Position numbers and translations under genes: made by a program. A stretch of 64,000 nucleotides of DNA from Blastochloris viridis (GTDB taxonomy: Bacteria; Pseudomonadota; Alphaproteobacteria; UBA2136; UBA6156), in NCBI GenBank assembly GCA_005768725.1, contig VAFM01000001.1, positions 959,758 to 1,023,757 on the forward strand, in the 5' to 3' direction. Shown here piece after piece: positions 42,384 to 50,384 of the stretch. How positions within the stretch are numbered: position 1 is the first letter of the stretch; every line of letters begins with the position of its first letter. A model generated the notes under the pieces. The model was given only the letters and a program-made list of their open reading frames with translations. It did not search any database and was not told the origin of the DNA.

Positions 42384-42656
42384 TTACTTGGCGGAGGCGG
42401 TTGCCTTGATGCGGGCAGCCAGACGGCTCACCTTGCGGGCGGCGGCGTGACGGTTGATGGAACCGTTCTGGGCAGCCTTGGCCAGTTCGCTCATGGCGGA
42501 CTTGAAGGTGGTGGCGATGTCGGTGGTGTTGCCGCCCTTGAGAGCGGTTTCAAACTTCTTCACAAAGGTGCTAACGCGGCTGCGAGCGGCGCTGTTGGCG
42601 GCGTAACGCTTGGCGTCTTGACGGATGCGCTTGCGCTGTTGGTTGTTGTGAGCCAT
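42384..42656 (-). CDS. rpsT: 30S ribosomal protein S20
   Basis: 90 aa. MAHNNQQRKRIRQDAKRYAA and the closing HAAARKVSRLAARIKA are the bS20 hallmarks; the protein is basic and fully helical. It binds 16S rRNA helices early in assembly. AAAGGA lies 10 bases before the ATG. Order rpsT-dnaA is common in alphaproteobacteria. Confidence 0.96.
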   Translation of the reverse strand: MAHNNQQRKRIRQDAKRYAANSAARSRVSTFVKKFETALKGGNTTDIATTFKSAMSELAKAAQNGSINRHAAARKVSRLAARIKATASAK

Positions 42657-42803
42657 GGGGGATTCCTTTCCTCAGTTAAAGGCCTGCTTCGGGCCTGTTG
42701 GCGGTTTGAGTTCGTGCCGGTGGGCAGTGGTCAATTTGGTGGCACCGTTCCGCCAAAGGAATGAACTTGGGCGGGTTTGGGACGTGGGCGGCACCTTAGT
42801 GGG

Positions 42804-42903
42804 TGTGGATAAGTTTGACAAGGGGAAAATGCCCTGTCACGCAAAAATGATAGGACGCCTTCTTTTTGGCTTCCACACTTGAATTTACAATGCGTTATCC
42901 ACC
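42804..42903. promoter_or_regulatory. Two DnaA boxes upstream of rpsT-dnaA
   Basis: TGTGGATAA at 42804-42812 is the exact complement of the consensus TTATCCACA; TTATCCACC at 42895-42903 has one mismatch and lies in the 3' end of the next gene. They are 91 bp apart and could bring dnaA autoregulation. Confidence 0.5.
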
Positions 42904-44126
42904 CCTTGCAGCACCTGGGCGACATCCGGCAAAGCGGGGACATCGCGTAGCAGCGCCACGGGGGGCATCTGCGACACCGCCACCGCTGTCACCGCCGGTA
43001 AGGAGGTCAAGACCGCCAGACTCTGGGTGGTCGGGTCGGCCGCCTGCCACACGCCCGGCAGGTGCGGCATGAGAGAGCTGAGCACCTGCGCCAGCACCGG
43101 CTGGGCGGCTGCGGTAGAAAGATTTTCGCCATGGGGCAGCAAGGCATCCCATGCGGCCAGATAGGCGGCCATGAGTGTATCCTCACGTTCAGTGGCCAGT
43201 TTTTGCCACGTGGCCTGTACATGCGGCCAGACCTGCACGCGCCAGGCGTGCCAGACATAGGGCGTGGGCCACGGCGTATAGCCCTGCCCCAGCGAGGCCA
43301 GTACGCTGAACAGCGGCTGGTCTCCGGCATGGGGCCAGCCGCCAAGCGCTTCATTTAAGGCCGATTCGGTCTGAGCAACCTGTACCAAGGCTTCCAGCGC
43401 GGCCTGCGAGGGTTCGGCTGCGGCGGGCACTACCAATGGCAGCACCAGCACCGCCAAGCCGAGGCGGGAAGCCAGCTCCAGTGTGCTGACGGCTTCATCG
43501 CGGTGACGGGTAGAGGCATGAATGACGTGGGAAAGATTGAGCAGGTCCTGCTCGACCACCACCCAGCGCAGGGCCGGGCGCTTTTTACGGGTCCAGACCG
43601 TGGCAGCGGCAGTGGCGGCTTCTTCCAGCCACTGGTGCAGTGGCAGACTGACCCCCGCAGGCAGATGCACGCCATAGGCTTCCAGACACCCCTGCTGGAC
43701 GGCCCGTTCCAGACCTTCCAGCACCTGCTGACGCGTAGCGGCATCGGGCAGAATGGCAGGACTCCAGACCGCGAAGGCCGGTGTGATTTCCGGCAAGGTG
43801 GCATCTGGCACCATCAGCACGGTAGTGAAGGCTTCCGGCAAAGGTTGGCCTTGCAGGTGGGCACAGGTCTGCGTCCAGGTGGCGGGCGAGGCCACGACAA
43901 GATTGCAGCCTTCGGTCAGGGCCTGCGGGCTGCTTATATGTGTGCGCCAGTCGAGCGCCAGTTTGCCGACGGTATGACCCAACGCTTCGTGCCACCAGTC
44001 CGGCGAGATGCGCGGATGCGACTGCCACAGCGCATCGGCGTAGCGTTTGGTTGGCCCGCGTGGGTCGTCGGTGGCCGTGTCGGCGGGGGTCTCAGTGTGT
44101 TCAATACGCAGCATGTCCCGCACCAT
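42885..44126 (-). CDS. Hypothetical protein, possibly a divergent aldo/keto-reductase-like barrel
   Basis: About 413 aa from the ATG at 44126 (second ATG at 44114). The upstream frame continues on the strand opposite the lipoprotein gene and is unlikely to be coding. Pattern hints: GLERAVQQGCLEAYGVHLP, then RWVVVEQDLLNLSHV and ELASRLGLAVLVLPLV resemble the order E-x-x-K-x-G-x-I-R-x-x-G-V-S, Q-x-x-Y-N-L-L and G-I-x-V-L-A-Y-S-P-L of aldo/keto reductases, but the catalytic Tyr/Lys/His are not clear. Treat as unknown. It overlaps a DnaA box at its 3' end. Confidence 0.6.
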   Translation of the reverse strand: MVRDMLRIEHTETPADTATDDPRGPTKRYADALWQSHPRISPDWWHEALGHTVGKLALDWRTHISSPQALTEGCNLVVASPATWTQTCAHLQGQPLPEAFTTVLMVPDATLPEITPAFAVWSPAILPDAATRQQVLEGLERAVQQGCLEAYGVHLPAGVSLPLHQWLEEAATAAATVWTRKKRPALRWVVVEQDLLNLSHVIHASTRHRDEAVSTLELASRLGLAVLVLPLVVPAAAEPSQAALEALVQVAQTESALNEALGGWPHAGDQPLFSVLASLGQGYTPWPTPYVWHAWRVQVWPHVQATWQKLATEREDTLMAAYLAAWDALLPHGENLSTAAAQPVLAQVLSSLMPHLPGVWQAADPTTQSLAVLTSLPAVTAVAVSQMPPVALLRDVPALPDVAQVLQGVDNAL

Positions 44127-44198
44127 GCCAGAGGCCCGAACCTTTGGCAAACAACCTTCCCCTTGCCTGCCACGCCCCCACCGCTTAGGATGGCGGTC

Positions 44199-44444
44199 AT
44201 GAAGACCCCTGCCTTCCCCTTGCGGACCTCTGCCCTCGTGATGGCCACGGCGCTGCTGCTGGTAGCCTGCGGCGAAAAAGCGCCGCCCTGCGTCATCTGC
44301 TACGAAGACGAATGGAGCCGCGAACCTTTCCCCGGCCAGGCCAAACAGCACCTGCCAGCCTTGACGCCGGACCAGGTGAAGAGCGGTTCGCCGGTGAGCA
44401 CGCGCGAGTTTCTGGGCGAAAGCCAGCGTGAACAACCGTACTAA
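44199..44444 (+). CDS. Small lipoprotein with CxxC
   Basis: 81 aa. Basic start, hydrophobic helix and lipobox LVAC (Cys at residue 24), so it should be lipidated. PPCVICYEDEW adds a C-x2-C pair soon after. An upstream in-frame ATG at 44190 is possible. It is divergent from the gene at 42885 and 53 bp upstream of the DsbA-like gene, so it may belong to the thiol-redox cluster. Confidence 0.7.
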   Translation: MKTPAFPLRTSALVMATALLLVACGEKAPPCVICYEDEWSREPFPGQAKQHLPALTPDQVKSGSPVSTREFLGESQREQPY

Positions 44445-44497
44445 CTTCCCGTGCGCCTTCGTTTTCTTAACTAATTCCAACCACGAAAGACCTGACC

Positions 44498-45226
44498 ATG
44501 ACCTTTAAACCCCTGCCCCTTGCCCTTGCCAGCCTTGCGCTCGGCGTATTTGCCGGTGTGCTGCTCTCCAATGCCGCCAATGCGGGTAACGCCGTTGTGA
44601 CCAAATCCGACGTGCAGGAGATCGTCCGCGAGTACATCGCCGAGCACGGCGACGAACTGGCGATGAGCATCCAGCAGTTCGGTACCCGCGCCCAGCGCGA
44701 CCAGATGAAGACCATCATCGACAAGGATACGCCTTCGGTCGGCCCGGAAAATGCGCCTGTCACCATCATCGAATTCAGCGATTATGAATGCCCGTTCTGC
44801 TCCCGCGTGCAGGGCAGCGTCAGCGAACTGCGCGATATCTACGGCGACAAGGTCCGCTGGGTGTACAAGAACCTGCCGCTGAGCTTCCACGCCAATGCCA
44901 AACCGGCTGCCTACGCCGCACTGGCCGCTCATAACCAGGGCAAATTCTGGGAATATCACAAAGCCCTGTGGAGCCAGCAAGCCAACCTGAGCGACGCCAC
45001 CTACGTGGCCATTGCCCAGAAGCTGGGACTTGATATGGACCGTTTCAATAAAGACCGCGCCAGCGACGCCATCAAGGCCCGCGTGGAAACCGATCTGAAG
45101 CAGGCCGAAGACATGGGCGCCCGTGGTACCCCGCACTTCGTCATCAACGGCGAACCCCTGAGCGGTGCCCTGCCGACGGCCGAATTCCGCCGTGTGATCG
45201 ATGCCCAGCTGAAGGCGGCCAAGTAA
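44498..45226 (+). CDS. DsbA-family thiol:disulfide interchange protein
   Basis: 242 aa. Signal peptide (cut near NAANA, about residue 28), a helical linker (about 35-80) and a thioredoxin-fold domain with the active site CPFC in IIEFSDYECPFCSRVQ (about residues 97-100). GTPHFVINGEPL contains the cis-Pro loop TP. Periplasmic oxidases or isomerases of this type (Com1/DsbA-like) form disulfides in exported proteins; the many Cys-bearing secreted proteins in this window could be clients. GAAAGA precedes the ATG. Confidence 0.9.
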   Translation: MTFKPLPLALASLALGVFAGVLLSNAANAGNAVVTKSDVQEIVREYIAEHGDELAMSIQQFGTRAQRDQMKTIIDKDTPSVGPENAPVTIIEFSDYECPFCSRVQGSVSELRDIYGDKVRWVYKNLPLSFHANAKPAAYAALAAHNQGKFWEYHKALWSQQANLSDATYVAIAQKLGLDMDRFNKDRASDAIKARVETDLKQAEDMGARGTPHFVINGEPLSGALPTAEFRRVIDAQLKAAK

Positions 45227-45245
45227 CCGTTACAGCCCTTTCGGT

Positions 45246-46082
45246 ATGGCCACCAAGCCACCCTCACTGAAACGAATGACGGGCGCGATGCCCGTCATTC
45301 CGCCTCGTGCGGCCCGTGTACCGCGGGCTTCGGCGTTTCCGTTACTCCCCGCAGCGGCGGCCACCCTGCTGTTGCTCGGGGTGGGGCAAGTGGCGCTATG
45401 GTGGTGGAGCGGGCGCTTACCCGGTGTGCCAGCCTACACCCGTTTGGCCAGCACGTTTGCGGCCGCCCCCTCATCTTCTAGCGTGACGCCGCAGGCTCCG
45501 CGCCGCGCGGCTCCTCAGCAGCGATTGGAAGCCCCGCCTCTGGAGCAGAACATCCAGTTTGGTGACGCCATGGGCCGTGTGCGGGTGACCGTGTTTACCG
45601 ACCCCGCCTGCGGACGCTGCCGCGCGCAGGTGGATGCGTTGACGGCGGCTTTGCCGGTCAATGGCGTGCGGCAGGTCTATAAATTCTGGCCACGCGACCC
45701 CCACCGCACGACACCCGGCTTATTGGTGGAGTTGGCGCGTCGTGAAGCCGTATTGCCACCGTTCTGGAAATTGCTCCAGGCCCAAGGCGACCGCGACCTG
45801 ACGGATACCGACTTGCTGCAACTGCTGGAAAAAGCCGGCCTGCCGCTGGACCAGCAGCGCGCCGCCTTCAGCCAGAACAGCGCCGAACTGTACGGCGCGC
45901 TGGTGCCTGACCTAGCCACGGCACGCAATGCGGAACTCCCCCCGCCACCGGTGGTGGTGGTCGATAACCAGATTCTGGACAGTACACGGCTTACACCGGC
46001 AGCCTTGGCCGAGATCGTGCAGAAGAAGCTGGACGGTCGCCAACTGGTGCGTGAAGACCCTTTGTGGATGATGAACCGCTAA
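45246..46082 (+). CDS. Membrane-anchored thioredoxin-fold protein with CGRC
   Basis: 278 aa. Basic N terminus, one membrane helix (about residues 30-52), a low-complexity linker, then a thioredoxin-like domain with FTDPACGRCRAQVDAL (C-G-R-C near residues 117-120) and a PPVVVVDNQ cis-Pro-like segment. DsbA-related, but the active site differs from the CPFC neighbour, hinting at another redox potential or role. Start uncertain: there is no ribosome site; ATG at 45288 is an alternative. The cluster with 44498 is likely one transcript. Confidence 0.8.
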   Translation: MATKPPSLKRMTGAMPVIPPRAARVPRASAFPLLPAAAATLLLLGVGQVALWWWSGRLPGVPAYTRLASTFAAAPSSSSVTPQAPRRAAPQQRLEAPPLEQNIQFGDAMGRVRVTVFTDPACGRCRAQVDALTAALPVNGVRQVYKFWPRDPHRTTPGLLVELARREAVLPPFWKLLQAQGDRDLTDTDLLQLLEKAGLPLDQQRAAFSQNSAELYGALVPDLATARNAELPPPPVVVVDNQILDSTRLTPAALAEIVQKKLDGRQLVREDPLWMMNR

Positions 46083-46085
46083 TCG

Positions 46086-46113
46086 AAAAGACCCGCTGCA
46101 GCGGGTCTTTTTT
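46086..46113. terminator. Bidirectional terminator
   Basis: AAAAGACCCGCT / AGCGGGTCTTTT arms around GC, after the CGRC gene and before the convergent zinc-finger gene. Confidence 0.85.
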
Positions 46114-46125
46114 CAACATCATGTA

Positions 46126-46359
46126 CTAGTGATGACCGTGGCCGGGCGTTGCCATCGCGGCATCATACACAAAGGTGTGGGAGCAGTACGGACAGACCAC
46201 GTGGGACGGCTGGCCTGCAGCGTCATCCACCATGGTAAGATACACCTGCGGGTGACGGCTGAACGACGGGCCGCCGCAGACAACCTTAAGGCTGCCGGTG
46301 CGGGTGGTTTCGCCCTTGAAGGCGGCGGGCTTGAGCGCGGGTGCGATAGCTTCGGACAT
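46126..46359 (-). CDS. CHCC zinc-finger protein (NDUFS6-like)
   Basis: 77 aa from the ATG at 46359. VVCGGPSFSRHPQVYLTMVD and HVVCPYCSHTFVYD provide Cys, His, Cys and Cys of the zf-CHCC pattern, the fold of the mitochondrial complex I subunit NDUFS6. Bacterial members bind one zinc; their role is not settled. It ends in a His-rich tail GHGHH. Divergent from the secreted-family gene at 46513. Confidence 0.85.
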   Translation of the reverse strand: MSEAIAPALKPAAFKGETTRTGSLKVVCGGPSFSRHPQVYLTMVDDAAGQPSHVVCPYCSHTFVYDAAMATPGHGHH

Positions 46360-46512
46360 GGAGTGATTCTTAGCCTTCCGCCCGGCATCTGGCAAGGCGG
46401 ATTTTTGCACGCCTGCGCAGGTACGCACCACGTGTCTCCTTTCTACGACACCGCGCCGTTCCACTTGCATCTGTCATGTCAGATATCCCGCAGGATCATG
46501 CTATAAGAGGGC

Positions 46513-47046
46513 ATGCGTTACACATCCTTTCTGCTGACTTTGCCTCTCTGCGGCTTTGCTTTTTCTACCGTTTCGGCACAAGAAACCGTGGCCGGCGGTA
46601 CGTTGGACACCCAGATGAGTTGGGCGGCCCTGAAAGGTGTGGCCGAACAGGCCAACGGTAATGCCAAAACCTCGCTGGCACTTGCCACTGCCATCCGCGA
46701 CTGCGGCATCAAGGACATGATCTATTCGCCGGGCACAAATGGAGCAGATGCCAACGGCTGTAAGAAGATCTTTGACCCGAAGGAATTGATGGTGAAGACC
46801 GGTCAGGTCGCTCTTGGACCATGCGGCAGCGGTGCTCACTCCTGCGCACCGGACAGCCGCACGACAGAACACCTCTGTCAGCAGGGCGGTTATTCGTACG
46901 CGACCGGTACCTCGGTCAAAGGCTATTCCAGCCCGAAAAACAACTGGATCGGCCGCTGGACCGGCACCCGCTGGCAGGTATTTAACGCCCGCGAGGCCAA
47001 CTCCTTCCTGCTGTCGCTGACCTGCCAGACGATCACCTGGAAATAG
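46513..47046 (+). CDS. Secreted protein, second member of the QANGNAK / YSPGT family
   Basis: 177 aa with a signal peptide (cut near VSAQE, about residue 23). AGGTLDTQMSWAALK, QANGNAK, AIRDCG and YSPGTNGADANGC line up with the protein at 15203. Beyond this the two diverge: here the tail (about 90-177) has Cys residues in GPCGSGAHSCAPD and LCQQGG and ends with WTGTRWQVFN and a Cys near the end, again a likely disulfide-bonded extracellular domain. AGAGGG lies very close to the ATG, so the start is somewhat uncertain. Confidence 0.7.
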   Translation: MRYTSFLLTLPLCGFAFSTVSAQETVAGGTLDTQMSWAALKGVAEQANGNAKTSLALATAIRDCGIKDMIYSPGTNGADANGCKKIFDPKELMVKTGQVALGPCGSGAHSCAPDSRTTEHLCQQGGYSYATGTSVKGYSSPKNNWIGRWTGTRWQVFNAREANSFLLSLTCQTITWK

Positions 47047-47110
47047 TCTGACGTTTTCGTTCGGCTGATATTTATATTGCGCCCGTCGCCGAGATGGGTA
47101 GGCTTTGGGC

Positions 47111-48331
47111 ATGACGTTTCTTCCGCCCATATTTGAATTGAATGCCTTCGTCGTGTTCGGTGTGCTCATTCTGCTCGGCCTGATCGGCGGGGTTATGGCG
47201 CACAAGAGCATGCTGTTTCCGCGTATCACCGCCTTCATGCTGGTAGGCCTTGTATTCGGGCCTTCAGGCCTTGACTGGGTGAATACGGAGATGATCGCCA
47301 ATGGCAAGGTGTTCATCGATATCGCGCTGGGGATGATCATGTTCAACCTCGGCCGCACGCTCAACCTTGGCGCCTTGCGTCAACTGAAAGGTATTTACGC
47401 GTCCTCGGCGGCGGAGATTGTTCTGACATTCGGGTTCATCGCGCTGGGTTTTCTGGCGTTTGGGGCGCACTGGCTTTCGGCGCTGCTGGTGGCGGCTATC
47501 GGCATCTCTGCCTCCCCTGCCATCACCATGATGGTGATTCAGGAATTTAATGCCAAAGGGCCGGTGGTCACACGCACCTTGCCGCTGCTGGCGCTGAATA
47601 ATCTGGGAGCTTTTGCGGTGTTTACGGCGTTACTGCCGCTCATTTATATTTCTCAGCATACCGGCACGGCGGGCTGGACGGATATCGCCACCATGGTCCT
47701 GCATCCCCTCTACCTGATTGCCGGGTCTTTCGCGCTGGCCTACGCCATTTACACCCTGGCACGACTAGTCTTGCACAGCCGCTTTGGGGGAGCGGATCTC
47801 AGTGCGTTTCCTCTACTGGTCGGTGTGTTAGCGTTCGGTATCGGTTTTTCAGTGGTGCTGGGGCTTTCCGCCATGCTCACCAATCTGTTTTTGGGCATGA
47901 TGGTCGCCAATCTGCGTCATACCGAAAAATTGCGTGAAGAAGGGTTTGGCGCGCAGGAAGAAATCTTCCTGATTATCCTGTTCGTACTGGCCGGAGCCAA
48001 ACTGCATTTAGAAGAAGTCGGTCAGTATCTGGGTTGGGCTATTCTGTTTGTCGTACTACGCGGTGCCGGAAAACTGGTAGCACTTACCGCCTGCCAACCT
48101 CTAACCGGGAGCACGCTCAAGCAGAATATCGGGATCACCGGCATGCTCACGCCCATGGCGGGTTTGGCGATAGGCCTCACCCAGATGACCGAAAGCCTGT
48201 TCCCCACCGTCGGGCGCAACCTGGCGACGCTGATTCTGGCGGGTGTGGCGATTCTGGAAACCATCGGGCCATTGGTGAGCGAATGGGCGTTGAAATGGAA
48301 TAAGGAAATACGCGGAAAGATTGAGCATTAA
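47111..48331 (+). CDS. CPA2-type cation/proton antiporter (KefB-like membrane domain)
   Basis: 406 aa and about twelve membrane helices. GISASPAITMMVIQEFN near residue 140 and the first-helix ELNAFVVFGVLILLGLIGG follow the CPA2 pattern; the usual cytosolic RCK/TrkA-N domain is missing. Such proteins exchange K+ or Na+ for H+. The ATG at 47111 is preferred over the TTG at 47105. It stands alone between two unrelated genes. Confidence 0.85.
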   Translation: MTFLPPIFELNAFVVFGVLILLGLIGGVMAHKSMLFPRITAFMLVGLVFGPSGLDWVNTEMIANGKVFIDIALGMIMFNLGRTLNLGALRQLKGIYASSAAEIVLTFGFIALGFLAFGAHWLSALLVAAIGISASPAITMMVIQEFNAKGPVVTRTLPLLALNNLGAFAVFTALLPLIYISQHTGTAGWTDIATMVLHPLYLIAGSFALAYAIYTLARLVLHSRFGGADLSAFPLLVGVLAFGIGFSVVLGLSAMLTNLFLGMMVANLRHTEKLREEGFGAQEEIFLIILFVLAGAKLHLEEVGQYLGWAILFVVLRGAGKLVALTACQPLTGSTLKQNIGITGMLTPMAGLAIGLTQMTESLFPTVGRNLATLILAGVAILETIGPLVSEWALKWNKEIRGKIEH

Positions 48332-48398
48332 GACTCTCCCGAATTGACGTACGGATAGGCGTTGGGATTAAGTCGGCCAACTTAAAAGGTATTTTTTC

Positions 48399-49439
48399 GT
48401 GATCGACAGCCTGACATCCTTCCGCTTTATTACCGCTCTGATTGTTTTCATCTTCCATTGCTACATCCATTTTGGCTTCAAGCTGGATATCAAGTTTATT
48501 GACGTGTTCTTTAAGCATGGTGCGGTATTCATGACGGGCTTTTTTGTGTTGTCCGGTTTCATCATGACCCATGTGTACCGTTCATGGGATTTTTCCGAAC
48601 GCGCCTCGATCTGGGCGTTTTATATCAAGCGATTTGCCAAAATTTACCCCGTGTATATTGTGGCAACGGTGGTGTTTTTCCTCTTCTTTTCGCAAGATTA
48701 TACCCCCCAGCAGTGGGTCCGGATTGTGGTGAACGACTTGTTTCTGGTACAGGGCTTTTTTGAGAGGATGTTTCCGTTCGGCCTAAATGGCGGAACATGG
48801 TCCCTTACTGTTGAGATGTTCCTGTATGCGTTGTTCCCTTTCATTCTCCTTGTTTCCGGAAGATCAGCGAAAATTCTCTGGCTGGCATTCGGTCTGTCGC
48901 TTCTTGTGACGCTGAACGCTATCTTCGGTAAACCGGATTACCTCTACGCCAATCCTGTTATGCGTCTGGCCGATTTTATGGCCGGTATCGGTTTTTATAC
49001 CATAAAAGACAAGTTATTATTCCGTCGTCGTGACGTACATATCGGTGTCATTGTTCTTCTCATCGTCTCTACAGTCTTTTTGGCCAACCGCGATAACTAC
49101 ATGGGCTGCCAGACACTTACCATCTTCCTGTTCGGTGCATGGATTGCGTGCATTTTTCACTCCAAACATTGGTTTTACACCAATAAACCCATGGTTTTTT
49201 GTGGGCTCATCAGTTACTCGTTCTATCTCTGGCAATTTCTGGCTATTGAAACCGGCAAACACTTGCTACACCTAGGGCCCACAGTGGCCACGCTCATCGC
49301 CTTTGGCATGAATCTCAGCCTTTCCGTGCTGTCTTATTCTCTGCTGGAAGAACCGGCACGGAAGGCCATTCTTAAAAAATCAGGGCAGTGGACACACATC
49401 CAAACTGGTGCCCCCGGCCGGAATCGAACCAGCATTTAG
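48399..49439 (+). CDS. Acyltransferase 3 family membrane protein
   Basis: 346 aa with about ten membrane helices. SLTSFRFITALIVFIFHCYI carries the family R/H catalytic region (F-R-x-x-A-x-x-V-x-x-x-H), with FFVLSGFI, the inner GGTWSLTVEMFLYALFP and a late SYSFYLWQ. GTG start with AAAGG eight bases upstream. Acyltransferase-3 proteins add acetyl or succinyl groups to surface sugars or periplasmic glucans. The final 34 bp (ending GAPGRNRTSI) lie on the strand opposite the tRNA-Arg 3' half, so the C terminus looks extended. Confidence 0.9.
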   Translation: MIDSLTSFRFITALIVFIFHCYIHFGFKLDIKFIDVFFKHGAVFMTGFFVLSGFIMTHVYRSWDFSERASIWAFYIKRFAKIYPVYIVATVVFFLFFSQDYTPQQWVRIVVNDLFLVQGFFERMFPFGLNGGTWSLTVEMFLYALFPFILLVSGRSAKILWLAFGLSLLVTLNAIFGKPDYLYANPVMRLADFMAGIGFYTIKDKLLFRRRDVHIGVIVLLIVSTVFLANRDNYMGCQTLTIFLFGAWIACIFHSKHWFYTNKPMVFCGLISYSFYLWQFLAIETGKHLLHLGPTVATLIAFGMNLSLSVLSYSLLEEPARKAILKKSGQWTHIQTGAPGRNRTSI

Positions 49440-49480
49440 AACTTAGGAGGTTCTCGTCCTATCCATTGAACGACGGCGGC
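49406..49480 (-). tRNA. tRNA-Arg (anticodon CCT)
   Basis: On the minus strand, acceptor GCCGCCG pairs with CGGGGGC except one G-G mismatch; the anticodon stem AGAAC/GTTCT holds CTCCTAA with anticodon CCT (complement of 49445-49447). T-arm GCTGG/CCGGC holds TTCGATT, and an encoded CCA ends it. The D-loop region reads AATGGATAGGAC. Confidence 0.9.
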
Positions 49481-49546
49481 ACTGCGTTCTTTTCAGCGAT
49501 ATTGCGCGGCTGGTCAAGTGGCGCGCGGTTTGCTAGGGTGTCGCCT

Positions 49547-50362
49547 ATGTCGTTCCGCTTGATTCTTCCGGTGCTGTGCCTGCTCCTGCTGGTGCATCCG
49601 GCTGTGGCCGAAAGCAAGGCGAAAGCCAAACCCAAGGTGTTTTCCGGCTATGTGGTGCGTGTGATTGATGGTGATACGCTGGTACTGGAAGGCGACCGCC
49701 GCGTGCGCCTGCTGGATATCAATACCCCCGAGATGAATTACGAAACCGGCAAACCGGAACCCTATGCGCAGGACGCGACGGATGCCCTGCGGCGCATGGT
49801 GTTCGGGCAGTATGTGACGGTGGAGACCGGCCGTAAGGCCAAAGACGGTTACGGCCGCTGGCTGGGCCACGTGTATATGCGCACAGCGAATGGCGGCAGC
49901 GCGTGGGTGAACGGTACATTGGTCCGCGAAGGTTACGCCCATATCTACAGCTTTGCCGACAATGCCCTCTACACCGACGAACTGGGGGCTTACGAAGCCA
50001 TCGCGCGTGCCAACAAACGCGGCTTATGGAATCTGCCGGAATGGCAGGTGCGTAAGGTGGACGACTGCTGTGCGCGCGCCGATATCGGTACGTTCAAGCT
50101 GGTGGAAGGAACCATCCGCAGTGCGGCCCATGTGAAACGCAACAGCGGTGGACGCACATACCTGAACTTCGGGAAGAACTGGAAGACCGATTTTACGGTG
50201 ATGATCAGTGACAGCGACCGCAAATGGTTCAAGAAAGCCGGGATTGATGACATTATTGGCCACTACAAAGGCAAAACGGTGCGCGTGCATGGTTTTCTGC
50301 AACCTGTGAACGGGGTACAGGTACGGGTCACACATCCGGCGCAGATGGATATTCTGGATTAG
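49547..50362 (+). CDS. Exported thermonuclease-like (SNase) protein
   Basis: 271 aa from the ATG at 49547 with a signal peptide (MSFRLILPVLCLLLLVH, cut near AVAES). The staphylococcal-nuclease domain follows: VVRVIDGDTLVLEGDRRVRLLDINTPE (metal-binding Asp pair and Arg), then KDGYGRWLGHVYM and NGTLVREGYA. The catalytic Arg, Glu, Arg positions appear filled. A further domain (about 165-271) with a Cys pair DDCC and an OB-like ending is unusual. Secreted or periplasmic nuclease; starts soon after tRNA-Arg, opposite strand. Confidence 0.9.
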   Translation: MSFRLILPVLCLLLLVHPAVAESKAKAKPKVFSGYVVRVIDGDTLVLEGDRRVRLLDINTPEMNYETGKPEPYAQDATDALRRMVFGQYVTVETGRKAKDGYGRWLGHVYMRTANGGSAWVNGTLVREGYAHIYSFADNALYTDELGAYEAIARANKRGLWNLPEWQVRKVDDCCARADIGTFKLVEGTIRSAAHVKRNSGGRTYLNFGKNWKTDFTVMISDSDRKWFKKAGIDDIIGHYKGKTVRVHGFLQPVNGVQVRVTHPAQMDILD

Positions 50363-50384
50363 CGAGTTGTGAGGGGGAGCAGGT

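Noticed and set aside
44127..44480. N-terminal extension of the minus-strand 42885 gene
   Set aside because: It would run opposite the plus-strand lipoprotein gene, whose signal peptide and lipobox are convincing; the sequence there is Arg/Gly-rich, as expected of antisense.
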